Shown: piece by piece, positions 53,649-64,000 of the stretch | Position numbering within the stretch: position 1 is the first letter of the stretch | Layout of the letters: the number at the start of each line of letters is the position of its first letter | Origin: Avena insularis | Lineage: Eukaryota > Streptophyta > Magnoliopsida > Poales > Poaceae | DNA: 64,000 nucleotides | Assembly (NCBI GenBank): GCA_023614405.1 | Contig: CM042686.1 | Span: forward strand, 465,156,740-465,220,739 | Direction: 5' to 3' | Notes under the pieces: generated by a model | Told to the model about the DNA's origin: nothing | The model's input: the letters and a program-made list of their open reading frames with translations, nothing else | Databases searched by the model: none | Position numbers and translations under genes: made by a program

Positions 53649-56622
53649 ACATCCCCAAGCTTAACTCCTGCTCGTCCTCGAGTAGGTAAGTGATAAAACG
53701 AAAGAATAATTTTTGAGGTGACATGCACCATCAAAGACTTGATCAAAGTATTTGTAAAACATTCAAAGCTGGGATCATAGTACTTCAATCATAACATGAA
53801 AGACAAAGTTCTAGCAATGAGACAAAGAAACTATGATGCAACATGAAAAGGCACAAACAAAAGATTCATGAATAACAATGCTTTGCAAGACGTTTGTTTG
53901 TTTCACATAAATAAAACAGAGCATAATAGTATTCAGCTTGTCCCTCAATAGAGTAGCAAATATAAATGCATAGGACACCTTCAAAGTTCATAAGAGTGAC
54001 TAGATACAAATAGTTTAAAACAAGCAATATCAAGTTATGCATCAATCAACTAGTCTTGGGACAATGCACATAGAACTAAGAATGGCCACTATGCTCTCAA
54101 AGTAGGTGCATAAAGGTAGAAGGTGGAGACTCAACATAAAAGTAAAAGAAAGGCCTTCGTAGAAGGAAGTAGGGATTTAAGTCTCATAAAGAGCTTCCAA
54201 AAATTATGGTACTTATAGCTTTCAGCTCTCATTGCCCCTATCATAAGCATCTTGAAGTGATTAAGGTTAAAGTGAACAAACTATGGTGTACATGCTTGAC
54301 AAAGTATAAGTTAGAAATCGCATGTCCCTTGTATACGAAGGCCGGTCCTCATGCTACTCAAGTTTAGTCACCGGTAAGTTCTTGTCATCGTAAGTACATG
54401 TGTATCATAGAGAACCGCCAACAGGGTACCCCTTGCCCGATGATACGGAAGAATCCCCATATGAAAATAACAAGGCAAGCAGACAACGAGCATCTCAGCA
54501 ATCTTCTTATTTACCATGGGAATATGGTGCTTTTTTTCTCTCTTTCCTCTTTTCATAATCTCTTTTTTTATCTTTTTTCTCAATATAGGACTCTTTTTTT
54601 TATAAGAAGAATGCTTCATAGACAGCTCATTATGGTTACGCTACAGGTTTCCACCATGTCAGCATGGATTAGACCAGCGGCCTAGGCGTTTCTCTAACAC
54701 ATATACATAACTCCATGGACTTACAAGCTCCCCTTTCATTTCACACCGACGACATCCATATACAAAAGAGCATGATATCAACTAGGTACAAGTACCATGT
54801 GCAATGTTGAAAGCGCTCCCCATGAAAGCATGGTTCTGCTAATTCCCAACAAATAAGTGCAAGCATATACAACATAGACGACACAATGGTTCAAGTTTAT
54901 TAAGGGCAAGAAAAGTAAAGTGTGCCATCAAGTTCGTGAGAGCTTTAATCACTAGTTTTCTCATAACAAGTTTAATTCAGAAGGTAAACAAAAGCATGAA
55001 TATACTTGGAATAGCATAAGCTAATAGGTAGGTATGGTGGACTCTTTGGAATAACTTGGTTTAGGGAGTTGGATGCATGAGTGGAACTCATACTTGGTTG
55101 TGGAGGCTAAGATTGGGAGCGACAAACTAAGAGAGCAATAATGTCCATAATCATGCAGAACGACAAAACATCATTGATCAAAGCATAAAGTGATACTACA
55201 AGTTGAAAACTAAAGGATCGTAAAGGCTATGGTGACTTGAGATAGTCATAACATGGTGTGAGCATGCACCAAGTCAACCCAAATAAAGCATCAAAGGAGA
55301 ATACAACTATACCATGCTTTAATATGCTAAAACAACGCATGATTCATCCAAGGCACATTAAGCAATCTCAATTGTTTATAACAAGTCATGCTACAACAAA
55401 GAATACTAAGCATAAAGCCAAAACAATATCAAGCATGGCATGACAAAGCATAGGCCATAGTCAAAAACGAGCTCTTTTTACCACATAAGCATGAACTTTC
55501 CTACTCTTTTCCAAACCAAACCAAACTATTTGCAAACCAATGTATGAAAGAGGGGGTCCAACCAATTTATTCAGAAAACTAAGCAAACAAAAGCAAACGA
55601 AAACAAAAACGAAAAACAAAAAAGAAGACGCTCCAAGAACAACACAACTGTGCATGAAACAATAAAAATGAAGCGTTTGGAAGAAACCTGGGATTTTTTA
55701 TTGATGAAGAAGGGGATGCCTTGGGCATCCCCAAGCTTTGACGCTTGTACTTCTTGGATATTTCTTGGGGTGACACGCATGGAATCCCCAAGCTTAAGCT
55801 TTAGTCCATCCTTCATCTCATTACTCATTCCTTCCATACACCTGAAATTTTTCCTTCATACAAAACTTCACACAATCTTTATTAGCAACATTAGTGCACT
55901 CAAGATAAACAAGTCTTAAGGTTCAGTTCTAACACCAAATAAACTTCCATTAGAACACTAGCTACTGTAGCACTTCCCTCAAAAAGCTCAATTCCCCAAA
56001 AGAACTCAAAAAGGAACCAACAAGAAGCAAATGCAGAAAATGGCAGAAATCTGTCAAAACAGACCAGCAGGTAAAGACAAAAAAATTCGAAGACCTTATG
56101 ATGCTCAAATCAAAAAGTGTTGAACTAACGAAAGTTATATAACAACCTGGGGCATAAGCACAAAACTTCAAGCCTCAAAAAGACTTTCAGATATTTTACA
56201 CGAATTTTTACGGTGAAGCATAGAAATCTGTTTCGAGACAGCAACTTTCCCAATCATTACTTCTCTCTTATTAGAGGTTACTCTTGGCACAAAAAGCAAA
56301 TAAAAAGGATAAGAAGCGGTTATTACTGAAGTAATAACTTCCAAGACTCATCTAAAACTTTTGGCTTATCTCCCAATAAGTATTTTTTTAACGCCTTTAA
56401 GTTAGGCATAAGAAGCAAGAAAAAGAATCAAATGTTCTCAAATGAAGAAGCATTAAGACCAAATTTCTTGCCCTTACCTCTCTTACTTTTATTCTTAACC
56501 TTGGGGAAAATATGATTGTTTGGTGGAGAAGAAAGGTGCATGGTCCCTTTTCCCACATCTATTATTGCTCCAAGGAGTTCTAATAGGGACCTTCCAAGTG
56601 TAATTTGTCCTTTTCCTGCACA
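53649..56622 (-). other. Interior of element C, non-coding
   Basis: AT-rich; 53649-54845 is shared with the truncated copy at 38606-39797. The word CCCCAAGCTT recurs at 55729-55738 and 55786-55795 besides the purine-tract copy. No gene found; frames are short and low-complexity. Confidence 0.6.
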
Positions 56623-57027
56623 TTAAATAACAAGATAATCAGTAGAAATCATTTTCCCAAGGATCTTTGTAAACACTCCTTCAGCTATTCCAATAGGTAA
56701 TATAGTAGCATTATTAGCAAGAGATATTTCTTTTCCTCCTTCAGTAAGCCCCCAAGTATTCAAAGATTCATAAATATCTTTGGGCATAAGACAAAATTCA
56801 GACATGATATCACAGCGAGCTTGAAAAGTTTCAGTGTTTATCTCAATCTTTACTGTAGGGAGCCACTTTGATGGTTCGGAATTTATTGGAACATAATTTT
56901 GATGCTCCCTAAGCGTATTATAGCAATCTTTTAAGCTAGCAGTGCCAGTCTCAAGAGTGTTCAATCTAGCAAATATTTTTGCAAAAGAAATATTAGTTTG
57001 GCTAGGCAAGTTGTAAGTGAGGATCAA
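56623..57027 (-). pseudogene. Decayed gag-end / retropepsin-like frame of element C
   Basis: A 134-codon minus-strand frame. Its first part (LPSQTNISFAKIFARLNTLE) has no domain I recognise. The second resembles gypsy protease: VKIEINTETFQARCDIMSEF followed by CLMPKDIYESLN, where related elements read C-D-L-G-A-S...I-P-K. The L-G-A/S active-site residues are replaced (I-M-S), so no proteolytic activity is expected. It lies about 480 bp inside the primer-binding site. Compare the intact-looking protease of element B at 59229-60209. Confidence 0.55.
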
Positions 57028-57510
57028 TTTCTTTATAGCATTTATAACATCATCCTCATTATATAGGAGGAAATCTCCCCCCCCCCCACAACGGCATCTA
57101 AAGCATATCTATAGCAAAGAGCAATTCCAAGGTAAAAACTGCTAAGGAACAAGCTTTGAGTCATTTTAGGCTCAGTTTTTTCATGTAGATCAGAGATTCT
57201 AGACCAAGCTTCCTTGAAGCTTTCCTCAATTCATTGTTTACAAGTGAAAATCATTTCCTCGGGTGACATACGGACTGGACCAAGGCTAGACATAGTGGTA
57301 ACTTAAGAAAGGAACTAATTTTTTTGTGTTTTCAAATAAGAAAGCAAAACTTGTAAAACTAATTTTTTTTGTGTTTTTGATAAAGAATAAAGCAAACAAA
57401 GCAAAAAGAAACTAAGCAAAACAAAAATAACAAAGTAAAGAGATTGGTTATGAGGGACTCCCCTTGTGAAGATGTCCTTGACTCCCCGGCAACGGCGCCA
57501 GAAAAATGCT
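57028..57510 (-). other. 5' leader of element C with primer-binding site
   Basis: Contains a C-run (57077-57087), the remnant GAGGAAATGATTTTC-type gag leader on the minus strand, and the primer-binding site complement at 57482-57501. No intact gene. Confidence 0.5.
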
Positions 57511-59075
57511 TGATGGCTCGTGGTTGATGTAGAGCTCGTTGGGAACCCCAAGAGGAAGGTATGATGAGCACAGCAACAAGTTTCCCTCAATTATGAAACC
57601 AAGGTTTAATCAAACCAGTAGGAGCAAAGAAACACCCCAAAGGTGTTGCTAGCTGAGCCTTGGCAGGGCGCACTACCGGTGCTAGTAGCAACGTGGAGAC
57701 CTGCACAACACAACCATAGAACTTTGTCCCCAACTTGCGATGAGGTTGTGAATCTCACCGTGTTTTGCTGAAAACAAAGGATTAAACGTATCGAATGGAA
57801 AGAAGTAATAGTTTGCAGAAAGTAAACACAAAGCGATAAATTGTAGATTGTATGTAAAAAGAAAGGATCGATCCATAGTTCACTAGAGGTGGATCTCCTT
57901 AAGATAGATAACATGCTGGGTGAACAAATTACAGCGGGGCAATTGACAAACATCGAGAAAGCAATACATGCATATACTAATCATCTTGACTCCTTTGAGA
58001 CTTGATTGGGCATTACAACATTATACATAGACCGCCATACAACTACATCTATGACTAATAATCCACCTTCAGGTTATCATCCGAACCCCCTCCAGTATTA
58101 AGTTGCAAGCAACAGATTATTGCTTTTAATTAATCGTGTAAAGTAAACAATATGATTGTTCTATGAACAAAGGATTGTTGTTTTCTCCCTAGTAGCAACA
58201 TCACATCTAGTACCTTAGAGATTTTGTCACTTCCCAGATTACGAGGCATGAACCCACTATCGAGCATAAATACTAACTCTTGGAGTTGCTAGCATCTACT
58301 TGGCCAAGATAGCTACTAACAACGGAAAGCATGCAAGATCACAAATAACAAAGACATGATAGAATCAATAATCAATCTGAAATAGCATCTCAATATCCAT
58401 CGGATCCCCGCAAACACAACATGGAGAATTACAAATAGATGATCTTGATCATGAACGGAGCTCACAAGATCTAGACATGAAAGCACAAAAGAGGAGAACC
58501 AGCCATCTAGCTACTACATGGATCTGTAGTCCAAGGATGAACTACTCATGCATCACACCGGAGGCTTGCATGGTGATGAAGAAGGCCTGTGGTGAATTCT
58601 CTCTCGGCGGTGCCGAAGAGCTTCAGATCCCTCCTAATCTAGGGATGGAGATGACGGCCATGCTGAGACTCTTTCGTGGATTTTGATCTGCACTTAGGGT
58701 TTTCATCCCGAGGGCATCTTATAGGCGGAAGGAGGCCGAGGGTGCCGAGGCGCAGACCACCCTGGCGCTGCTGGGCCGCGTGGCCAGGTGGTGTGGTGGC
58801 CCCCTGGCCCCTCTCCGTCTCGTATTCTGGCATCTAATGACTTCTGGAAAAATAGGCACTTTGGCTTTTGTCCCGTCCAATTCCGAGAATATTCATTTTC
58901 TGACTTTCCTAGAACCAAAAACAGCAGAAAACAGACAGCTGGCATTGTGGCTCTTGTTAATAGGTTAGTCCAAGAAATCATATGAAAAGTACTCCAAAGT
59001 GTGGACAAAACACAAGAAAGTGGATAAAACCAAGCATGGAACATCAAAAATTATAGATACATTTGCAATGTATCA
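57511..59075 (-). repeat. Right LTR of element C (5' LTR on the minus strand)
   Basis: 1565 bp, with small deletions relative to the left LTR (for example near 58590-58620 and 58740-58770). Confidence 0.9.
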
Positions 59076-59228
59076 CCAAACCTCTTTCCCTCAATTAGAG
59101 TTTTCTAGCACTCTTTATTAAACATAAACTAAAACTAAAACTTAAAAACCTTACTCAAACCTTTATTTCACATGGGTTGCCTCTCATGAAGCGCTCTTTT
59201 ATGGTTAATAGCTTGACCTCAATGTTGC

Positions 59229-60209
59229 TTACTTAGGATAGATGAGTGGAACACCCACTCCAAAGTAATTGGCCTTCAAAGTGATGGCCTCCGTTTTATC
59301 ATGCTTGGCTTTCTTCTTCCTAGGGAAATGAATAACAAAAGGATCCCGTGAAGACAATTGAAGCTTCATGTTCCCTTCACGTAGACTAATCAAAGCCTTA
59401 ATAGTTCTTAAGAAAGGACAGCCTAATATAATAGGAGTAGTAGCATCTTCAGGCATGTCAACAATAACAAAATCAATGAGAGCGGGACAACCTTTCATGT
59501 ATACTAAAGTATTCTCCTTAATTCCTATAGCTTGTTTGTAGGTAGAATCTTCTACATGCAATTTTAACTCAGTAATTTCAAAGGATCCAAGATTTAACTT
59601 GTTAAAAAGACTCTTTGGAATTGTTGAGATGCTTGCACCTAGATCACAAAGTGCAGCTATCTCATTGGTTCCAATTTTAATCTTAATAGTAGGCTCAAAT
59701 ATGTTATCTAACTTTACAAGTAATTTTTCAGCAATTTTCTTATATTCTTCCTCAAGCTCACGTACGTTTACTGCTACCTGATTAACAAAGTGTTGGTACA
59801 TAGCTTCCTCACTAACTTCACTTAACGGAATCTTGACGTTGATTCTTTTTACGAGATCTTCAATGGTGTAGCTTAGTGAAGGATCATTACTATAGTCAAG
59901 TTCTTGAGGTTCCTCCCTTTGGATTCTCATCATATTGAGGTCTTCAACGGGATTTGGCTCAGCTTTACCTGCAAATTTAGCTAGAATGAGAGTTTGACTC
60001 TCGGTTATATTACCTAGTTGTGCCTCAACGATCCTCGTCCTTTCTTGGAGGGCCTGCAAATCATTTCTCAAACTAACAGCTTGGTTAGATAATTTACCAA
60101 TCATAGCATCATGGTTCTCTGTTATTTTAACAAGAATATTGTTTTGCTCATTTTGTGAGTCTATAAAAGACTTAAGTGTTTCTTGGAGACTACCATTACT
60201 AGTTCCCAT
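59229..60209 (-). CDS. gag C-terminal part plus retropepsin of element B, 326 codons
   Basis: A long uninterrupted minus-strand frame. The N-terminal 90 residues form a coiled-coil-like region (LRNDLQALQERTRIVEAQL). The C-terminal part contains the aspartic-protease core IAALCDLGASISTIPKSLFN and the second conserved block TTPIILGCPFLRTIKAL. D-L-G-A-S is a normal plant gypsy protease active site, so this is the best-preserved enzyme domain in the window. It would mature the Gag polyprotein. It ends at a stop (59229) without continuing into RT, unlike a typical gag-pol frame. The frame upstream (60210-61144) holds the rest of gag with breaks. Confidence 0.82.
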   Translation of the reverse strand: MGTSNGSLQETLKSFIDSQNEQNNILVKITENHDAMIGKLSNQAVSLRNDLQALQERTRIVEAQLGNITESQTLILAKFAGKAEPNPVEDLNMMRIQREEPQELDYSNDPSLSYTIEDLVKRINVKIPLSEVSEEAMYQHFVNQVAVNVRELEEEYKKIAEKLLVKLDNIFEPTIKIKIGTNEIAALCDLGASISTIPKSLFNKLNLGSFEITELKLHVEDSTYKQAIGIKENTLVYMKGCPALIDFVIVDMPEDATTPIILGCPFLRTIKALISLREGNMKLQLSSRDPFVIHFPRKKKAKHDKTEAITLKANYFGVGVPLIYPK

Positions 60210-60347
60210 ATTATTATTAGAGTTACCTGCAGGACTAGAATAATGTTTCTGAAAATTAGGATTATAATTCTTCTTCCAAGTAGGGTTATAATCATTATGA
60301 GCTATGAAGTCTATTTCTTCAATATTTGATTCAGGGGTGGCTTTTAC

Positions 60348-61144
60348 CTAGGTTTCCTTACTTTTTACGGCTAGTATGAGCTCATCCAGTTTAGCATTGA
60401 GTTCTTCATTTTCTTGTGGTGAGATGGAGTTCACCTTCTTCGTGTTTGATCTATCCACATGCCATTGGGCATGGTTGTCTTGCATATTGTCTAGTGGCTG
60501 CTTTGCTTCGGTAATATGTTTAGCCATAAACATTCCTCTAGCTGCAGTATCAAGCATAGACTTAGACACATTATTAAGAGCATTATAAAATAGATGGACA
60601 ATTAACCAATCTTCCATCCCATGACTAGGACAGTTTCTCATGCATTCTTTCAACGACTATGCAAGCACTAGTGGCTCACGTTCTTCCTGTCTAAAGCCAG
60701 TAATATTAGATCTGAGTTGCATAGTCATTGCTGGTGGGAAAATTTAGTCATCAATAAAGAAGTACATCCCACCCATGATGTAATAGTATTTCTAAGCAAA
60801 GATAGCAACCATTCTTTTGCTCTTCCTCCAAGAGGGAAAGGAAATAGACGCAATTTGACCGCATCAGGGTCAACGTCTTTAATACGCATCATATTACATA
60901 TTTCAGTGAAAGTATTCAAGTGCATACCTGCGTCTTCAACAGCAGAGCCTCCAAATTGATTCTGTTGAACCAAACTTAAGTAATGGGGCTTAATTTCATA
61001 GTCATCGGCAGCAATTGCTGGCTGAGTAATAGGAGTATGCAAATAATCATTGTTGGGAGTAGCAAACTCCCCAAGCTTCTTTTCAGCCATATTTCCTATG
61101 TTTTTGGGTTTTCTTAAACAAAGAATTACAATAGTAAAAAGCAA
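60348..61144 (-). pseudogene. gag capsid region of element B, frameshifted
   Basis: Minus-strand frames 61144-60725 and 60653-60348. The first contains a likely start at the internal MAEKKLGEF and the capsid core FTEICNMMRIKDVDPDAVKL, then FPFPLGGRAKEWL. The second carries KECMRNCPSHGMEDWLIVHL, then FYNALNNVSKSMLDTAARG, typical of Athila-like gag. A stop and a frame change near 60660-60720 break it. Part of the purine-tract word (AAGCTTGGGG) lies in the codons for KKLGEF (61069-61078). Confidence 0.78.
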
Positions 61145-61267
61145 GAATTTAAAGGCTAACTAATTTTTCTGGTTTATCAAATAAAGACTAAAAGCAAAGT
61201 AACAAAATTAAAAACAAGAACTAAAACTAGCAAGGTTCCTAATAACCTCACCAGGGTAGCTATTGCT

Positions 61268-61287
61268 TCCCCGGCAACAGCGCCAGA
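61268..61287 (-). promoter_or_regulatory. Primer-binding site of element B (minus strand)
   Basis: On the + strand TTCCCCGGCAACAGCGCCAG, i.e. minus-strand TGGCGCTGTTGCCGGGGA, beside the right LTR. One base differs from the site of element C. Confidence 0.75.
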
Positions 61288-61295
61288 AAAAGGGT

Positions 61296-62547
61296 TGATA
61301 CCGTCGATCCGGATTACGGATGTAGTATAGCTTATTTTTCCCTAGTAGACCTAGGTTATCAAATCCTAGGGAAGCAGATGCATAGTGAAGTTACTTTAAG
61401 GGACCTTCGGGAGTTTTAGAATTCCTTTTGTGTTTTTACCGAACCAATAGCTTGCGTCTTTTTGTTGTTGTCGATGATGGAGAGAGAGGGCCTAGGGCGT
61501 TCAGTTTCACCTGTAGTTGTGTAAAACATCTGATGGGAATAAAAGATAGAAATAAAGTATGTATGTACTTGTTAGAGCAAGATAAATTATATGTGGGCAG
61601 TGCATCCATAATTGCTATTGCCTCCGCAATCGCTTATAGCAATAACCTACTAGTCTCATCCATAGAAGAAAGAGAACTAATGATATGCATAGTGATCTCA
61701 CCATTAATCCCAAGTAAATCCCTCATATACAGTCGTACTACCCCTTCTGTCACTAGGGTTCCCAACCTGCAGATCAGTCATTACTCATACTCCCTATACC
61801 TAGATCAACCCTCGTGGTCTTGGGTACCTGACAAGTCCTTGGATTGAAGCAAGAGATGATACAATAATCATCATGTCATACAAACTAATACACGATCCCA
61901 TCTATGATAAATAACATGCACAAACGCTACATGGCTAGGCCGAAGCCCTTAGCCCAAAGATAATAACTCACACATAGAGATGAGATCAACAATCATAAAC
62001 ATTGTAATAAAAATCATGAGATTGACAGCATTAGTTTACAATGCCACCAATCGGAGAAGAAATCTACTATTACAAGTGGTGGAATATGGCTATGGAGATG
62101 GACAAGGGTTTTGAGATCTGGAGGCGGCTGGTGATCTATGGTAGAGACTTTTGGCAAGGTCTGGCTTGTTTTCTTATCGCCTGAGGCTTCTTTATATAGG
62201 GGTCCCTTCATGAAATTTGTTCTGTTTGACCTAACGGTGGCGGCACCAACTATATGACCGAAGCTATACGGCCGGAATTTTGCTCCGGTCGTACAGTTGG
62301 TCGTTAAAGCATTTGCCTCCGCTTCATGGCTCCTGGTTTCTTCTGGTTGTTGGAAATCTCGTATCTTTGACTTTAATGTAGTGATTCCCGTCTTCAAACG
62401 ACATTATCTGCATAGAAAATATATATATAAAAGGATTGCATACCCCTTTGAATATTAGGCATTAGTGGCAGGGTTTAGAGAGATATTTCATCAAAAATAT
62501 GAATAATATCCAGTTTAAATGTGGACGCAGATGGCTATATTTCATTA
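61296..62547 (-). repeat. Right LTR of element B (5' LTR on the minus strand)
   Basis: 1252 bp, TGATACCGTCGATCC ... TATTTCATTA. The end differs from the left LTR by a 6-base deletion and one substitution (TTTCAGAGCCATCA against TTTCATTA); the perfect target duplication directly after it supports this border. Minus-strand TATA box near 62190-62200. Confidence 0.88.
62246..62300. repeat. Promoter-proximal palindrome in the right LTR of element B
   Basis: CCAACTATATGACCGAAG faces CTCCGGTCGTACAGTTGG: 18-bp arms with three mismatches. About 46 bp upstream of the minus-strand TATA box. Confidence 0.85.
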
Positions 62548-62552
62548 GTGTG

Positions 62553-64000
62553 CACCACCAAGAAAGTTCTTTGTTATGAAGTCGGCCGTGACGATCAGGT
62601 GCTAGACATATCTACATTCGCATATAGTGGGTGTAAGCCATGTTGCACAGCGAATACACACAAGTTAGATTTGGCGAGCCTATCATGTGTAGACATGGCC
62701 TCGGAACACAAGAGATCGAAAGATCGAGCATGAGTCATATGGATGATGTGATTGGCATTAGGGAATGTCTACCTTTAATGCTACACTGATGGCCGTGATG
62801 ATTGGGGGAGGTGCAGAGGATTGGGATCATGTGATCACTAAAATCGTCAAGGGGATGACAATTTTAGTGGCGATTAATTATAAATTGAACTCTTATTATG
62901 AACTTAGTCTAGATTTCTATTTGCAAATATCTTAGTAGATCATGCCCTGTCCTATTGAGGTCCTTTGCGACCATGGGAAATTTATTGCCTAATGTGGAAC
63001 TTAGCAAAAGGGTCCAACTTCATAGATTAATACCCACGCTTGAGGGATATCCTCGTAAAAGGTGATGTTCTCTTCTTGATAAAATAACCATTAGGAGATA
63101 ATTCGATGACTCCTCAATGTTTGTGTTTTCGCCATTATCATCCAATAAGCCATTCCCCATTTGATGGAGAGTTGGGATACATTTTGTATTCTGCAGAATA
63201 AGGCACATAGTGTATGAGCCGTTGGATGAGTTTTCTCCATGATGGATGAAAGGAGAATATTTGGAGAAACACTTAGTGATCTTGCATTACAGTTGATAAC
63301 TCTTAGAAGGGCTTGATTGCAAATGGAGGTCATGGATGAAAGGGTATATGTAAGATATACAAAGTTATAAGTGTAATTCTTGCAAAAAATCATTGCAGTT
63401 TGCAAAGTATTTGATGCTTGTCCTGCTTTATGAAAATAGGATGATCTGTTTGAGAATTGCTGGATTTGAGGCAACGTGACTTGATGACAGCAAGCAAAGC
63501 AGTTGATGGCCGACATCACCCCTTTCCTCAAAGTTTATCATTTGGAGTAGTGGACTTGAATATAATTTTGTAATCCTTATTTGTGTGTCTTGCTTTTGGC
63601 AAGACGATTATTCATATGAACGAGTTACAAGCCAGTCTACTATTCTTATGAACAATACCATTATGGTCACATTACGATTATAAATGAGTTATTCTCATCA
63701 CTATGTTAATGGTAATAGTTTTAAGCATTTATAAAAGGATTAGAATGCTAAAAGATATCCAAATTTTAATAATGACATAACACTATAGATTAAGTCATTT
63801 TGGTTATTGCATGTTCTTCATTCTATATGAAGATCACGGTCCTAGATGCCTAATCTAGAGACTTTGCAAAACCATGCCTTGTTGGGCAGAATGACTAAAA
63901 CTCCGCATTCTGGTAAAACAGTGATATGCGAAGAAATGTTGAACTTTATACATAGTGATGTATCGTATTTTCAACAAATAGTGGAAATCATTTGTTAATT
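62553..64000 (+). mobile_element. Interior of the second copia element, continuing past the window
   Basis: Resumes the sequence interrupted at 47166, after the GTGTG target duplication. AT-rich with only short, broken frames; no gag, integrase or RT motif recognised, and no 3' LTR reached. It could be the interior of a large non-autonomous (LARD-like) element. Confidence 0.45.

Larger units (their letters stand above)
52073..59075 (-). mobile_element. Element C: gypsy-type LTR element, minus strand, 7.0 kb
   Basis: LTRs 52073-53648 and 57511-59075, TGATGGCTCGTGG...AATGTATCA, with a perfect 5-bp target duplication CCAAA (52068-52072 and 59076-59080). Complement of a primer-binding site (CTCCCCGGCAACGGCGCCAG, 57482-57501) beside the right LTR and complement of the purine tract (CCCCAAGCTT, 53653-53662) beside the left LTR set the minus orientation. 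The interior (3.9 kb) has only a decayed protease-like frame, so it is non-autonomous. The LTR resembles the Triticeae Sabrina/WHAM kind from memory; the name is unverified. It is inserted in element B. Confidence 0.9.
47167..62547 (-). mobile_element. Element B: Athila-type gypsy element, minus strand, 15.4 kb with nested element C
   Basis: LTRs 47167-48425 and 61296-62547 start TGATACC and flank an interior with a primer-binding site, gag, protease and an Athila ORF1-type gene, all on the minus strand. A perfect 5-bp target duplication GTGTG flanks it (47162-47166 and 62548-62552). Element C (52073-59075) is inserted inside. No RT, RNase H or integrase is found: the sequence passes from the protease (59229) through element C directly to the palindrome array and ORF1, so pol was deleted or never present. 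Net length without C is about 8.4 kb. Confidence 0.88.

Noticed and set aside
1..64000. tRNA or rRNA genes
   Set aside because: I scanned for Pol III boxes and cloverleaf-like arms by eye. The only A/B box pair found belongs to the SINE at 17556-18082.

Overview
The window looks like a transposon-rich intergenic block from a large grass genome, most likely Triticeae (wheat, Aegilops, rye or barley). The reasons are Stowaway MITEs with the CTCCCTCCG-type terminus, a CACTA element with CGTCGGCGTA subterminal repeats, a tRNA-derived SINE, degenerate LINEs, and deeply nested Ty3/gypsy and Ty1/copia LTR elements. Family assignments come from reading motifs and from memory of grass repeats; no database was searched.

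Layout, left to right. (1) Positions 1-654 hold the last two coding exons of an unrecognised host gene on the + strand. (2) Positions 780-9275 are mostly small or decayed repeats: a Stowaway MITE, a LINE 3' fragment, a LINE ORF2 relic split by a solo LTR, a MITE with GGGTA-type subterminal repeats, and a block with an iterated TTTTGCTACA motif. (3) Positions 9276-17150 hold a duplicated gene for a short cysteine-rich transmembrane-module (CYSTM) protein. Copy 1 (9540-10286) has an intact three-exon reading frame that uses a GC-AG intron. Copy 2 (about 15480-16310) is a pseudogene. A CACTA element, Stowaways and a LINE fragment landed in and around the copies, and the other copies show the empty sites. 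(4) Positions 17150-19010 carry a truncated Stowaway, a SINE with a nested hAT-like MITE, and the tail of the repeated flank.

(5) From 19011 to the right edge everything is nested LTR retrotransposon. The oldest visible layer is a Tat-type gypsy element with gag, protease, RT, RNase H, a second RNase H and integrase, plus a long antisense ORF near its 3' end. It holds a solo LTR, a complete non-autonomous minus-strand gypsy element (27688-35379, 'element A') and a truncated gypsy fragment (37033-39797). Its 3' LTR is cut at 42729 by a BARE/WIS-like LTR, which is cut at 44417 by a second BARE/WIS-like copia element. That is cut by a 15.4-kb Athila-type minus-strand element (47167-62547, 'element B', 5-bp target duplication), which is itself cut by a 7.0-kb minus-strand gypsy element (52073-59075, 'element C', 5-bp target duplication). 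The right borders of the three outer layers are outside the window.

Most unusual signal: elements A and B, which are related but diverged, carry the same roughly 55-bp palindrome (CTATACGG ... CCGTATAG type). There is one copy in every LTR, about 50-100 bp upstream of the presumed TATA box, and arrays of four and five more copies at about 100-bp spacing in the internal region, thirteen copies in all. All pol-like genes seen here carry stops, frameshifts or lost catalytic residues. The only plausibly functional host coding sequences are the gene tail at the left edge and CYSTM copy 1.
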